A stretch of DNA of 64,000 bases from SG8-41 sp035259205 (GCA_035259205.1 DATFWO010000036.1:13590-77589); one strand, 5' to 3'; positions 43,267 through 53,326 are shown, counted from the stretch's first letter. The notes: a model not told the origin generated them from the sequence alone. Numbers and translations are program-made.

Positions 43267-45184
43267 AGACTTTCCTCGTGCGTTCCTGGGCGATGCGGAT
43301 CGGCGGCACCCAGGGATTCTCCGCCCACGCAACGCCCGTTCGGGCCACCTGCGCATCGATGAGGTACGGCTTGCCGTCCATGGTCGCTTTGCGCGCCCGA
43401 TTCAGCGCTTCCTTGAGCTGCGCCGGCGCCGCGACGACTTCTCCGTCGACCCCGAAACCTTTTGCGATGTACGCCATGTTCATGTCCGGATCGCCGAGAT
43501 AGTCGTGCACGAATTGCCCGGTGTTGACCATGCGCCCGCCTGCGACCTTTTCGACGACTCGGCTGTGCGGGCCGGAATAGGCATGATTGTTGTAGACCAC
43601 GATAATCACGGGAAGGTGCAAGCGCGCCATGTTCCACAGCGCCGTGGGGCCGAAGACGAACGATCCGTCGCCGACGAGACAGATCACCTGCCGGTTCGGG
43701 CGGGCGAGCTTCACGCCCGCCGCCGTGCCGACGCCCGACCCCAGGTGGGCGCCGTAGTAGAAGAAGAGCTCGCGTCCACCCAGGGGATTGAACCCGAAGC
43801 TGTGCAAACCGATCGACCCCGCTTCGTGGACGACGATCGCGTCCTTGTCGGCGAACTGCGCGATCTCGTAGGTAACCCGGTCGGCGAGCATCGGATTGCG
43901 GTTCCAGTCGGGATTCTTTGCGACCAGCGCTCTCATGGATCTCGCCTGCTCGCTGAACCGCCGGACTTCCTGCGCCCGTTCCTCGACCTTCCTGCCGAGC
44001 GCCGCGCTCATGAGGCCCTCGACGGCCATGGTGAGGTCGTCCAGGCCATACGCCACGTCGGCGACGAGCGGCACTTCAGTCGTGATCACGTTGCCCATGC
44101 TCCAGCTGTCGATGCGCAGGTCGATGAACTTCGCGTTGCGGGACACGACCGGCGAAGCGCTGTTGTGCTGCAGCTTGTTGCCGACGTTGATGACGACGTC
44201 CGGCTCCTTGGGGAACGTGAGCGAGCCCAGAGTGCCCGCGCCCGGTGCGCCCACCCACAGGTGGTGGGCCTGGGGAAAATTGGCGTACATCTGACGCGGC
44301 TGGGTCACCGGCATGCCGAGCAGCTCAGCCAGTTTCACGGCCTTGCCCACCGCCTTGGTGTTGTAGAGCTCGTCGCCGACCAGCATGAGCGGCATCCGCG
44401 CCTCGACGAGCAGCTTCGCCGCCCGCTCCACCTCCGCCGGGTTGGGCCGCACGCGCATGCGCGGGTCGATCTTTTCCTGCACGATGACTTCGGTGCGTAT
44501 TCTTTCGTCGTTGAAATCCGAATGCCACGAAGCGTACGTAGGGCCGTAGGGCGGCGTCCACGCCGCCTTGAAGGCGCGGCGCAGCGTTTCCGGGATCATG
44601 TCCGCCCGGCGCGCGAGCCAGGCGTACTTGGTGAGCGGGGCGACTATCTGTTCCTGGTTGGCGACCTCCTCGAAACCGTCGCGTCCGGCGCGGCGGGTCT
44701 GGTCCGTGCGGTAGCTGTAGAACACCAATGGCGTCTGTTCCTTGAAGGCGTTGAACATCTGCCCCATGGCGTTCACCAGGCCCACGACCGCCGCCTGCAT
44801 CACGATGGTCGGCTCGCCGGAAGCTTTCACGTAACCCGCGGCCATGGCGGCGCCCGGGCCTTCGTGCGGCGTCAGGATGTACTTGAGCTGGGGCCGGTCG
44901 ACGAGCGCCTCATAGAACTGCGCATCTTCGCTCGCGGAATTTCCGAAGACGTACTTCACGCCGGATGCGATGAGCTGCTCGGCAAAACACGCTCCACCGG
45001 TGCCTTCGAATACCTTGACCCCCGCGAGCGCCGCGCCACCGGCTTCCTGAGCTTGCGCAAGCGGGACGAGCGACTGGAGTATGGATTCCGCCGCCGCGAG
45101 CGACACGCCGGCCGCGGTCAGCCCTTTCAGGAAATTGCGCCGCGAAATCGAGTGCGACAGGTATCGCGCGACCAGTTCTCTCAT
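43265..45184 (-). CDS. Tat-exported thiamine pyrophosphate-dependent enzyme (acetolactate synthase-like)
   Basis: A 639-residue TPP enzyme of the acetolactate synthase/pyruvate oxidase/benzoylformate decarboxylase superfamily. A twin-arginine signal SRRNFLKGLTAAGVS is at residues 14-28, cleaved near AQAQEAG. The catalytic Glu is E108 in LTPHEGPGAAMAAGYV. The cofactor motif GDG (505-507) is followed 25 residues later by NN (532-533). The central domain has the usual DVVINVGNK segment. Export of a TPP enzyme is unusual and requires folding with TPP before Tat passage. GGGAG precedes the ATG at 45184. The cytochrome c gene upstream suggests a redox reaction. Substrate unknown. Confidence 0.88.
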   Translation of the reverse strand: MRELVARYLSHSISRRNFLKGLTAAGVSLAAAESILQSLVPLAQAQEAGGAALAGVKVFEGTGGACFAEQLIASGVKYVFGNSASEDAQFYEALVDRPQLKYILTPHEGPGAAMAAGYVKASGEPTIVMQAAVVGLVNAMGQMFNAFKEQTPLVFYSYRTDQTRRAGRDGFEEVANQEQIVAPLTKYAWLARRADMIPETLRRAFKAAWTPPYGPTYASWHSDFNDERIRTEVIVQEKIDPRMRVRPNPAEVERAAKLLVEARMPLMLVGDELYNTKAVGKAVKLAELLGMPVTQPRQMYANFPQAHHLWVGAPGAGTLGSLTFPKEPDVVINVGNKLQHNSASPVVSRNAKFIDLRIDSWSMGNVITTEVPLVADVAYGLDDLTMAVEGLMSAALGRKVEERAQEVRRFSEQARSMRALVAKNPDWNRNPMLADRVTYEIAQFADKDAIVVHEAGSIGLHSFGFNPLGGRELFFYYGAHLGSGVGTAAGVKLARPNRQVICLVGDGSFVFGPTALWNMARLHLPVIIVVYNNHAYSGPHSRVVEKVAGGRMVNTGQFVHDYLGDPDMNMAYIAKGFGVDGEVVAAPAQLKEALNRARKATMDGKPYLIDAQVARTGVAWAENPWVPPIRIAQERTRKV

Positions 45185-45216
45185 CGTTGTCTCCCATCAA
45201 TCAATGCGCGGTCCAC

Positions 45217-45528
45217 TCATTTCGCAGCGCTTGCCGGTCGGCCGTACGCCGTGGCGAGGTAACCGGCCATCGTGTTGATCTCATCTTCGCTCCAGAGCGC
45301 ACCGCGCCCTACCATGCGGTAAAGGACGGCCTCCCAGCCGCGTTTGTCCTGGCGGTGGTCGCGCCACATGCCGTCACCGTGACACTGGAAGCAGCGCCCA
45401 AGCAGCACGTCCCTCCCGGGGCCGTCGGGGAACCCGACAGGCTTGGCTTGCTGCGCCTGCACCGGACAAGAAGCCGGCGTCACCGCGGCGAGAAGAAGGA
45501 GTGCAACAGTCCCACGGCAGAACGACAT
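45217..45528 (-). CDS. Small monoheme cytochrome c
   Basis: A 103-residue periplasmic cytochrome. The signal peptide MSFCRGTVALLLLAAVTP is cleaved near VQAQ. The heme site is CFQCH at about residues 46-50. A Met ligand candidate lies in YRMVGRGALWSEDEINTMAGYL. GGGAGG precedes the ATG at 45528. Thirty-two bases separate its stop from the ATG of the Tat-exported TPP enzyme, so the two probably form an operon. It may take electrons from that enzyme's reaction or from another periplasmic dehydrogenase. Confidence 0.88.
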   Translation of the reverse strand: MSFCRGTVALLLLAAVTPASCPVQAQQAKPVGFPDGPGRDVLLGRCFQCHGDGMWRDHRQDKRGWEAVLYRMVGRGALWSEDEINTMAGYLATAYGRPASAAK

Positions 45529-45624
45529 CTGTTCCTCCCGATCATTCTAATGCGTGAGTAGTGAACGGTGAGGCGCCAGGCAGAAACCTTGCACCGATCA
45601 CTTGTCACTTATCTTTTAGTACGC

Positions 45625-46599
45625 TCACTCCGGCTGAATGCCGGCCAGCCGCACTGCCTCGCCAAACTTCTTCACGGCTTCGGCAAATAACGGCTTGAAT
45701 TCCGCAGAAGGCGTGCCGAGCGGACGCAAGGCGAGCTTCACGAAGCGCTCCTGCACCTGCGGCAGCGCGAGGACTTTGTGCAGCTCGCCTTCGAGCCGCA
45801 CCAGGACGGCGGGCGGCGTCCTGGCAGGCGCAAAAACGGCGTGCCAGCTTACCTCCATCCCCGTGGGGAAGCCGCCGGCTTCCGCCATCGTTGGAACCTC
45901 CGGCAGGAAAGGAGCCCGCGTCTCGTGGTCGTAGGCCAGGGGCCGCAGCTTGCCGGCCTTGATCTGGGGCAGGCCGAGCGTCGTCGTGACGAACATGACC
46001 TGAATCTCCCCGGCCATGAGCGCCGCGATGGCGAGACCGGCGCCCTTGTAGGGCACGTGCACCATGTGCGTGCCTGCGCGCGAATTGAAAAACGCGCTCA
46101 CGAGATGGGTCGTATTGCCCACGCCGGCCGACCCGTAAGAGACGCGGCTGTCGGGCTTGCGGGCAATGGCGATCAGCTCCTTCACCGAGTGCGCGGGAAA
46201 CGACGGGTTGACCGCCAGGATGTGGCCGTCGGAGGCGCAGATCTCGTAGAGCGGTACGAAATCCCTGAGGACGTCGAACGGCAGCTTCCGGTAGATGCTC
46301 GGATTGACGGCGAAAGACGACGATGTATGCAGCAACGTGTAGCCGTCGGGCGCCGACTTCGCCACGAGATCGGCGCCGATGATGCCGTTCGCTCCCGGTC
46401 GGTTATCTACCACGAAATTCTGGCCGGTCTGGAGCGTAAGCTGCTGCGCGACGATGCGTGCGGTCGTGTCCGGGCCGCCCGCGCCGAAGCCGACCACGAT
46501 GCGCACCGGCCGGCTCGGGTAGCTCTGGCTCCAGCACGGACTCGCCACAACACCGAGTACCGCAGCCAAAAATATCAGGGCCGGCGCTTTTCTCTGCAT
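45625..46599 (-). CDS. Bug/TctC-family periplasmic solute receptor
   Basis: A 324-residue receptor with signal MQRKAPALIFLAAVLGVVAS cleaved near CWSQ. A GTG lies one codon before the ATG used. The ligand loop is FGAGGPDTTAR. VDNRPGANGIIG, APDGYTLLHTSSSFAV, FDVLRDFVPLYEIC and HVPYKGAGLAIAALM follow. The segment IQVMFVTTTLGLPQIKAGKL lines the expected ligand site. It is separated from the cytochrome c/TPP operon by 96 nt on the same strand, and from the next Bug gene by an inverted word repeat. Confidence 0.92.
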   Translation of the reverse strand: MQRKAPALIFLAAVLGVVASPCWSQSYPSRPVRIVVGFGAGGPDTTARIVAQQLTLQTGQNFVVDNRPGANGIIGADLVAKSAPDGYTLLHTSSSFAVNPSIYRKLPFDVLRDFVPLYEICASDGHILAVNPSFPAHSVKELIAIARKPDSRVSYGSAGVGNTTHLVSAFFNSRAGTHMVHVPYKGAGLAIAALMAGEIQVMFVTTTLGLPQIKAGKLRPLAYDHETRAPFLPEVPTMAEAGGFPTGMEVSWHAVFAPARTPPAVLVRLEGELHKVLALPQVQERFVKLALRPLGTPSAEFKPLFAEAVKKFGEAVRLAGIQPE

Positions 46600-46638
46600 C
46601 ACACGGGAAATATAGCAGAAAGGCTGCTTAAAAAAACG

Positions 46639-46757
46639 AATGAGAGCCGCAGAGAAACGCAGATGAACGCGGATGGCAATCTCTCATGAAAACAAGAGTG
46701 CGGCGCGCCAAGGCAGAAGCGATCTGCGTTTATCCGCGTGTATCTTCGGCTCATTAC
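46639..46757. repeat. Inverted GAACGCAGATGAACGCGGAT word pair
   Basis: The left arm (46639-46676) contains GCCGCAGAG-AACGCAGATGAACGCGG words, and the right arm (46720-46757) their imperfect reverse complement ending CTTCGGCTCATT. The spacer is about 43 nt. A single copy of the same words sits at 28098-28134. Confidence 0.75.
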
Positions 46758-47734
46758 TCAGCTTTTGCTCCAGATCGGCGGATGATCTCTCCCCACTTGC
46801 TGGTTTCGGCGCGTACGAACTCGGTGAATTGCTCGGGAGTCATCGGCCGCGTTTCGATCCCCATTGCGCTCATGCGATTGACGGCGTCCGGGCGCGCGAG
46901 CGCCCGCGTTGCGATCTCGCTCAGCCGGTTGACGATGTCCCGGGAAGTGCCGGCACGCGCGCCCAGGCCGAGCCAGGGTGTCGCTTCGAAACCGCCCAGG
47001 CCGGACTCGTCGAGGGTCGGAATCTCGGGCGCCGCGGCGATGCGTTTCCGTTCCGCGACCGCAATCGCGCGCAGGCGTCCGGTCCTGACGTGTGGCAGGC
47101 TGGTGCTGGTATTGACGAAGCTCATGGCCGCCTCTCCCGCGAGCACCGCGACGGTCGCCGCAGCGGCGGAGCTCTTGTACGGCACGTGCGTCGCCCCGAC
47201 CCCCGCGCGCGCCTTCATGAGCTCCATCGCGAGATGTCCGGTCGAGCCGATGGCCTGCGACGCGTAATTTACTTTACCGCCGTGCGCGCGCATGAATGCC
47301 AGCAGCTCCTTGAAACTGTGCGCCGGCAGGGATGGATGGACGACCAGCAGGAGCGGTGAAATTCCCAGCAACGCGATCGGCGCGACGTCCGTGGCGGGAT
47401 TGAACGGCATGGAGTCGTAGAGATTGACGTTGATACTGAACGGTCCCGGCGCGGTGACGAACAGCATGTGGCCGTCCGCCGGCGCTTTCAGCACCAGATC
47501 GACGCCGAGGTTGCCGTTCGCGCCCAACCGGTTTTCGACTATGAATGGCTGGCCCAACGCCTTGTTAAAGTCTTCGGCAATGATGCGGGCGAGCAGATCG
47601 ATCGAGCCGCCAGGCGAGCTGGTGGCAATGATGCGCACCACGCGGTTCGGCCAGTTCTGCTGCTGCGCAGCAGAACTCATCGAGAGCATAGCTGTCCCGA
47701 CGAGGAGTAACAGCAAAATACGAGCATCTTTCAT
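46754..47734 (-). CDS. Bug/TctC-family periplasmic solute receptor
   Basis: A 326-residue receptor with signal MKDARILLLLLVGTAMLSM cleaved near SAAQ. The ligand loop is SSPGGSIDLLAR. VENRLGANGNLGVDLVL, PADGHMLFVTAPGPFSIN, FNPATDVAPIALL and HVPYKSSAAAATVAVL follow, so HVPYKG has Ser for Gly. Q/W-rich QQQNWPNRVVRIIAT replaces the usual YPxRPxR. It is divergent from the VOC dioxygenase-like gene across 80 nt. Confidence 0.92.
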   Translation of the reverse strand: MKDARILLLLLVGTAMLSMSSAAQQQNWPNRVVRIIATSSPGGSIDLLARIIAEDFNKALGQPFIVENRLGANGNLGVDLVLKAPADGHMLFVTAPGPFSINVNLYDSMPFNPATDVAPIALLGISPLLLVVHPSLPAHSFKELLAFMRAHGGKVNYASQAIGSTGHLAMELMKARAGVGATHVPYKSSAAAATVAVLAGEAAMSFVNTSTSLPHVRTGRLRAIAVAERKRIAAAPEIPTLDESGLGGFEATPWLGLGARAGTSRDIVNRLSEIATRALARPDAVNRMSAMGIETRPMTPEQFTEFVRAETSKWGEIIRRSGAKAE

Positions 47735-47780
47735 TGCCGCATCATAAACGCTGGACGGTCACGCCTCCTGATCTCCAATA

Positions 47781-47786
47781 TATAAT
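47781..47786 (+). promoter_or_regulatory. Consensus -10 element upstream of the VOC gene
   Basis: A perfect TATAAT lies 28 nt before the ATG at 47815. No good -35 box lies at 16-18 nt; TGGACG is 23 nt away, which is too far. The promoter may need an activator. Confidence 0.4.
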
Positions 47787-47814
47787 TTACCCGGCGTTTC
47801 TTGCCGGAGAAATT

Positions 47815-48717
47815 ATGACCATCTCGCGCATCGAATCGGTGGTGTACGGCGTTGAGGACGTGGCCGCGGGTATCCGCTATTTCGAAGACTGGGGGCTGCA
47901 GTGCCTGGAGCGCGGCGACCGCGGCGCCGACTTCGCCACACCCGCCGGGCAAGCCGTCCTGGTCAGGTCGTCGGGCGATGCAGCCCTGCCCGCCGCCCCC
48001 GAGGGCGGTTCCACGGTGCGCGAGGTCGTCTGGGGCGTCGACGGCGGAGACACGCTCGAACAGATCGGCGCGGAGCTCAGCCGCGATCGTGATGTCAAGC
48101 CCGGCGCCGACGGCGCGCTGCACGCGCGCGACGAATCGGGATTCGCGATCGGATTTCGCGGCGTCGCGCCCGCTCGGCAAGCGAGCAGCGCGGTCGCCGA
48201 TGCTACGCGCATGAACAAGCCGTTCGACCCGGAGCGGCGCGCGCGGCCGGCGAGGATAGGACACATCGTTTTCGCGGTGCGCAAAAAGGACTTCGAAAAA
48301 GCGTCGGCCTTCTACCTGGAGCGGCTGAAGTTCCGGCTGAGCGATCGCGTGCCCGGCCTCGGCGATTTCATGCGCTGCCCGGGCACGAACGATCACCACA
48401 CTCTGTTTTTTCACACGCGAGCGGACCGCGCGGCGTTCGACCATCTGGCGTTCGAAGTGCACGGCATCGACGAGATCATCCTGGGCGGCAAGTTCATGAA
48501 GGGGCGCGGCTGGGTGGCCGACACCCCGGTTGGCAGGCACATACTGGGATCGAACCTGTTCTGGTATTTCAGGAATCCGTGCGGCGGAAGGACCGAGTAC
48601 TTCGCCGACATGGATCTCATGGACGACGACTGGAAGCCCCGCGTCTGGGATCAGCACCCCGGCTTCGCGATGTGGATGCTCGAGAAAGCCGACGCGCCGG
48701 AGTTTGCTCTCGGCTGA
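47815..48717 (+). CDS. VOC-family protein, type I extradiol dioxygenase-like
   Basis: A 300-residue protein with two glyoxalase/VOC domains. The C-terminal domain has the metal triad H150 (RIGHIVFAV), H210 (FDHLAFEVHG) and E261 (RTEYFADMD), matching iron-dependent type I extradiol dioxygenases. The N-terminal domain (IESVVYGVEDVAAGIRYF) lacks such ligands, as in catechol dioxygenases. GGAGA lies before the ATG at 47815. A role in catechol ring cleavage or a related oxidation is likely. The next genes include fumarylacetoacetase, suggesting aromatic breakdown, although they are on the other strand. Confidence 0.85.
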   Translation: MTISRIESVVYGVEDVAAGIRYFEDWGLQCLERGDRGADFATPAGQAVLVRSSGDAALPAAPEGGSTVREVVWGVDGGDTLEQIGAELSRDRDVKPGADGALHARDESGFAIGFRGVAPARQASSAVADATRMNKPFDPERRARPARIGHIVFAVRKKDFEKASAFYLERLKFRLSDRVPGLGDFMRCPGTNDHHTLFFHTRADRAAFDHLAFEVHGIDEIILGGKFMKGRGWVADTPVGRHILGSNLFWYFRNPCGGRTEYFADMDLMDDDWKPRVWDQHPGFAMWMLEKADAPEFALG

Positions 48718-48930
48718 GCCAGGACTTGAGACTGGGGACCGCCGCTGGACGATTTACCTGGTGTCGACTCTCCGATAAAAAGCATCGACGCGATGGACGC
48801 CATGGAACATCAAGAAGGTCGCAATGGAGGTACACAATTGGAATAGGGCCGCGAATCCGGGCTGGTCGGTCTCCTAAGGAGAAACGCATCGCGTCCATAG
48901 CGATCCCATCGCGCCCATTGCGTTGCTGCT
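48718..48930. repeat. Intergenic word repeats between convergent genes
   Basis: A GGGACTTGAGACT word lies at 48722. CGACGCGATGGACGCCATGG at about 48785-48804 and GCGTCCATAGCGATCCCATC at about 48892-48911 are partly inverted words of a GCGATGGACGC family. No gene is supported in these 213 bases. Confidence 0.55.
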
Positions 48931-50244
<1,314 letters not shown>

Positions 50245-50260
50245 AGTTACTCTCGACCTT

Positions 50261-50391
50261 GGGATTTGGAGTTTCGAATTTTGGTATTTGAGATTTGCAA
50301 TTTGGGATTTGTGATTTGGGATTTGTGATTTGGGAAAGTGAACCGGCACCGCGGGACGCCGATTCAATCATCCCTCATCCTTCATCCCTAG
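50261..50391. repeat. GGGATTTGTGATTT array plus GGGATGA array
   Basis: Units of GATTTGGGATTTGTGATTTG type (period 7-8) run from 50261 to 50336 in the leader of fahA, strikingly AT-rich for this genome. A GGGATGA-type array (inverted) follows at 50367-50391, overlapping the stop of the next gene. Confidence 0.8.
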
Positions 50392-51308
50392 ATGGATGGC
50401 GGCTCCTCTCTCACCGCCTGCTCCGCGTAGCGCATGTCCACGCAGTCCTCGTAAGCAAATTTCCGGTGGAGGAGCCCGCTCGCGAGAGCCGCATCGCGCA
50501 ACCATTCGAGGCCCTCGCGTTGCAGCAGCGGTCGCGCGTTCCAGAGACCTATCGCCTTGTAGCTTTCGAAGCAGTAAGTCAGGATCGCAGCGGAAAGGTC
50601 AGGAAAGAAGCTGCCAACCGCTCGCGCCAGATCGGCGGCGCTGTGCGCCGCGATCCATTTTTGGGTACGGTACATCGCTCGGCACATCCTGAGGAGCACC
50701 TCCGGATGGCGGTCGGCGTAAGCCCGCGTGGTATTGAGTGTCGTGTAGGAGACCAGCCCGCGCCGCGCCGCGACGTACCAGACGTGCGCCGCCCCTTCCC
50801 GGACCGCCAGGGCGGCGCAGGGATGGAAGGCCTGGACGATGTCGATTTCGCCGGAGCGCAGCGCTGCGACGTTGTCCGGCATCGAGCGCCCGGGTGCCGC
50901 ATGAACTCGCGCAGGATCGATGCCGGCGAGCCTCAAGTCTTGTTGCAGGCACATCCACGGGGTAGGGACCTCGGTTACCGCGGCCACTTTTTCCCCGAGC
51001 AAATCCTCGAGGCGGAAGCCCGGTCGCGGCGCGCGGCCCAGCAGGAAAAACGGATCGCGGCCCACCGCCTCGCAAAAGGCGAGCGCCGCGGCCTGCGGAT
51101 TCGTCTCCAGCGCGATCATCAGCCGCAACGGCCCGCCCCACGACACGTCGCCGTCGCCGGCGATCAGCGATGCCGCCGTGTGCGCCGCATCCGCGGACAT
51201 CTTGAGGCTGACCTGCAGCCCCTCCGACTCGTACGCGCCGAGCGCGATCGGCGCGTAGAACGGCGCATAGAAGACCGCGCGGAAGTTTTCAACCAGCGTG
51301 ATACGCAT
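50388..51308 (-). CDS. NMT1/THI5-like ABC substrate-binding protein without signal peptide
   Basis: A 306-residue protein that fits the NMT1/THI5-like fold: VENFRAVFYAPFYAPIALGAYESEG at the start (in overlapping pieces), SWGGPLRLMIALETNP, VTEVPTPWMCLQQDLRLAG, and SGEIDIVQAFHPCAALAV. The N-terminus begins at the first strand without signal or lipobox. It may be a cytoplasmic relative, such as the HMP-P-synthesis-like or sensor proteins, or be misannotated at its start. The upstream frame to 51362 offers MAVWTFFLLHPSALILACM, a hydrophobic stretch that could be a signal if a start there is used; no binding site supports it. Confidence 0.82.
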   Translation of the reverse strand: MRITLVENFRAVFYAPFYAPIALGAYESEGLQVSLKMSADAAHTAASLIAGDGDVSWGGPLRLMIALETNPQAAALAFCEAVGRDPFFLLGRAPRPGFRLEDLLGEKVAAVTEVPTPWMCLQQDLRLAGIDPARVHAAPGRSMPDNVAALRSGEIDIVQAFHPCAALAVREGAAHVWYVAARRGLVSYTTLNTTRAYADRHPEVLLRMCRAMYRTQKWIAAHSAADLARAVGSFFPDLSAAILTYCFESYKAIGLWNARPLLQREGLEWLRDAALASGLLHRKFAYEDCVDMRYAEQAVREEPPSI

Positions 51309-51377
51309 ACAAGCAAGGATCAAGGCAGAAGGATGAAGGAGGAAGAAAGTCCAAACCGCCACAGCTCTACACGAAGT

Positions 51378-51911
51378 CTACTTCCGCCTTCCCCCGTCCT
51401 CCTTCCGGCTTGAGTGTTCCTCCCTGAGGAACACGGGAAGGTCCGTCGTCGGCGGCCGGGCGGGTACCTGATAGAACAGGTCTGCAACGAAGCCGCGGTG
51501 ATACGACGTGTGATTGACGACGTGCAGGAGGATTTCGCCACGCGTCATCACCCCCTGGTTACCCCCGATGAGCGTGAAAGTCACCTTCTCGTCGAGCACC
51601 GCATCGGACAGCGCGTCGCTCCAGGCCGTGTACCAGGAGTCGATTTCCTGCTGCACGCGCCACAATTCCGGCAGCGGCGGATGGTCCGGCGTGTTGCGCG
51701 CCGCATAGCCATGCTCGCGCCCCTCGAGATGAGCCTGCCAGATCCGGTCGATGACATAGTTGTGATTCAGGGTGTGCACCATGTTCTTGAACAGGCTCTG
51801 CCGCTGCTTTTCCGCTTCGCCCACAGGCAGCTCCCTGACGGCGTCGAAAATCAGCTTGTTTGCCCAGGCGTTGTAGCGGGTCAGCATGCGCGCGCTAGCG
51901 GTGGTGATCAT
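51378..51911 (-). CDS. DinB/YfiT-family putative metalloenzyme
   Basis: A 177-residue four-helix-bundle protein of the DinB superfamily. The metal triad is H50 (TLNHNYVID), H134 (LHVVNH) and H138 (TSYHRG). DinB-like proteins often act as thiol-dependent transferases (mycothiol, bacillithiol or glutathione), for example maleylpyruvate isomerase. Given the neighbouring fumarylacetoacetase and YgiD-like genes, an aromatic-pathway isomerase is possible but unproven. A start at 51911 fits the family. Its C-terminal tail is rich in charged residues and overlaps repeat-like sequence. Confidence 0.87.
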   Translation of the reverse strand: MITTASARMLTRYNAWANKLIFDAVRELPVGEAEKQRQSLFKNMVHTLNHNYVIDRIWQAHLEGREHGYAARNTPDHPPLPELWRVQQEIDSWYTAWSDALSDAVLDEKVTFTLIGGNQGVMTRGEILLHVVNHTSYHRGFVADLFYQVPARPPTTDLPVFLREEHSSRKEDGGRRK

Positions 51912-52052
51912 GGAATCGCAGCCCTGTGGAATATGGGAAATTTGACGTGCCTGTTTTCATCGGCAGGCGGATTTGAATTCTAGCAGCCTGTCGGAATCCG
52001 ACGGACTGACAGGCCGCGATGCCGCCCCCAGCGACGATCGAGGCGGTAGACT

Positions 52053-52415
52053 TTACGCAGGCCAGACCCGGACAGCCAGCACGATCCCAAATACCAGCAG
52101 CACTACCGAGATCGCGACCAGAACGCGCACCCGCACGCGCAGGATACCGACCGCGTCCACGAGGCGGCTGTTTTGCTCGGCCAGCTCCCTGATGAGCTCG
52201 GAGGATGCCGACAGCTCCGTTTTCAGCTCGGCGACCTGAGCTTCGAGTTGCGTCAGCCGGTCCTCCATGCCTAACGGCTCATCGGCAGTGTCGCCCTGTC
52301 GCGGCCTGCTCCGGAGGCCGATCCACAGTTTTTTAGCCCCTTGGGCGACGACCGGCGCTGCCGCGATCAGATCGACCCAGGGTATCGCTCTGAATACCGT
52401 CACCCAGCCCGCCAT
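52053..52415 (-). CDS. Small tail-anchored coiled-coil protein
   Basis: A 120-residue protein. Residues 50-90 form a likely coiled coil (MEDRLTQLEAQVAELKTELS and SSELIRELAEQNSRLVDAVG). A C-terminal membrane helix follows (VLVAISVVLLVFGIVLAVRV). The N-terminus has an additional amphipathic or hydrophobic stretch (WVTVFRAIPWVDLIAAAPVV). AAAGGCGAG precedes the ATG at 52415. The start lies 54 nt from the divergent ygiD-like gene. Function is unknown; the layout suggests a membrane scaffold. Confidence 0.7.
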   Translation of the reverse strand: MAGWVTVFRAIPWVDLIAAAPVVAQGAKKLWIGLRSRPRQGDTADEPLGMEDRLTQLEAQVAELKTELSASSELIRELAEQNSRLVDAVGILRVRVRVLVAISVVLLVFGIVLAVRVWPA

Positions 52416-52469
52416 GTGCTCGCCTTTCGTTCGATAGAGGCGCGATCGATGAAGATTTGACCGCGGCGA

Positions 52470-53267
52470 ATGAAGTATATTGCACTCATGACGCAGACCA
52501 TGCCGGCGATATTCTTCGGGCACGGCTCGCCCGTGAATGCCCTTGCCCGCAACCGCTACACCGAAGGCTGGGCCGCGGTCGGCACTGACATTCCACGCCC
52601 GCGTGCGATCGTCTCCGTTTCCGCTCACTGGTACCGCCCCGGAGTTGCGGTTACCGCGATGCCGAATCCACCGACTATCCACGACTTCGGCGGCTTCCCG
52701 CGCGAATTGCATGAATTTCAGTATCCGGCGCCGGGCGATCCGGTTCTCGCCCGCCGCGTCCAGGTGCTGCTCGCGCCACTGCCGGTCGAACTGGACGACG
52801 AGTGGGGCCTCGACCACGGTACGTGGTCGGTGTTGTGTCACGTCTTCCCGAGTGCCGACATCCCGGTGATACAGCTTTCGATGGATGAAACGCAGCCTCC
52901 CACATTTCACTTCGAGCTTGGGCGGAAGCTCGCGCCGCTGCGCGACGAAGGCATCTTGGTCATCGGCGCGGGGAACATCGTCCACAATCTACGAGCGTGG
53001 ACGCGAGGCAGCCCCTCGATGGAGCCATACGACTGGGCAGTCCGCTTCGAGCGCAAGGCCCGCGACTTGATGCTGGCCGGCGACGTCGCGCCGTTGATCC
53101 GCTACGAGACGCTGGGCCGGGACGCCCTGCTCTCTGCGCCGACGCCGGACCACTATCTGCCGCTGCTCTATGTTCTCGCCTTGAGGAGAGTCGACGAAAA
53201 GATTGCGTTTCCAATCGAAGGTTTCGACGGCGGCTCGGTGTCAATGCTGACCGTGCGCGTCGGGTGA
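52470..53267 (+). CDS. ygiD: 4,5-DOPA dioxygenase extradiol-like protein (class III extradiol, YgiD family)
   Basis: A 265-residue LigB-superfamily protein. The expected metal ligands are H18 (FFGHGSP), H53 (SVSAHWY), H172 (NIVHNL) and H228 (PDHYLPLLY), spaced as in E. coli YgiD. The conserved TIHDFGGFP and DHGTWSVL segments are present. YgiD-type enzymes cleave catechol-like compounds such as DOPA extradiolly. It starts at ATG 52470; 52488 is a weaker alternative. It is divergent from the small membrane protein. Confidence 0.92.
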   Translation: MKYIALMTQTMPAIFFGHGSPVNALARNRYTEGWAAVGTDIPRPRAIVSVSAHWYRPGVAVTAMPNPPTIHDFGGFPRELHEFQYPAPGDPVLARRVQVLLAPLPVELDDEWGLDHGTWSVLCHVFPSADIPVIQLSMDETQPPTFHFELGRKLAPLRDEGILVIGAGNIVHNLRAWTRGSPSMEPYDWAVRFERKARDLMLAGDVAPLIRYETLGRDALLSAPTPDHYLPLLYVLALRRVDEKIAFPIEGFDGGSVSMLTVRVG

Positions 53268-53326
53268 GTCGCGAGACGCGCCTGTCACGAGTCGCGAGTC
53301 ACCAGTCACGAGTCGCCGGTCACTGA
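53263..53326. repeat. GTCGCGAGTCACGAGTC word repeat between convergent genes
   Basis: Imperfect GAGTCGCGAGTCAC units of period about 8-12 cover the gap between the ygiD-like gene's stop and the TonB receptor's stop. They overlap both stop regions. Confidence 0.7.

Noticed and set aside
43190..45262. 690-residue open frame on the plus strand
   Set aside because: It mirrors the TPP enzyme gene and shows no recognisable domain, signal or start site.
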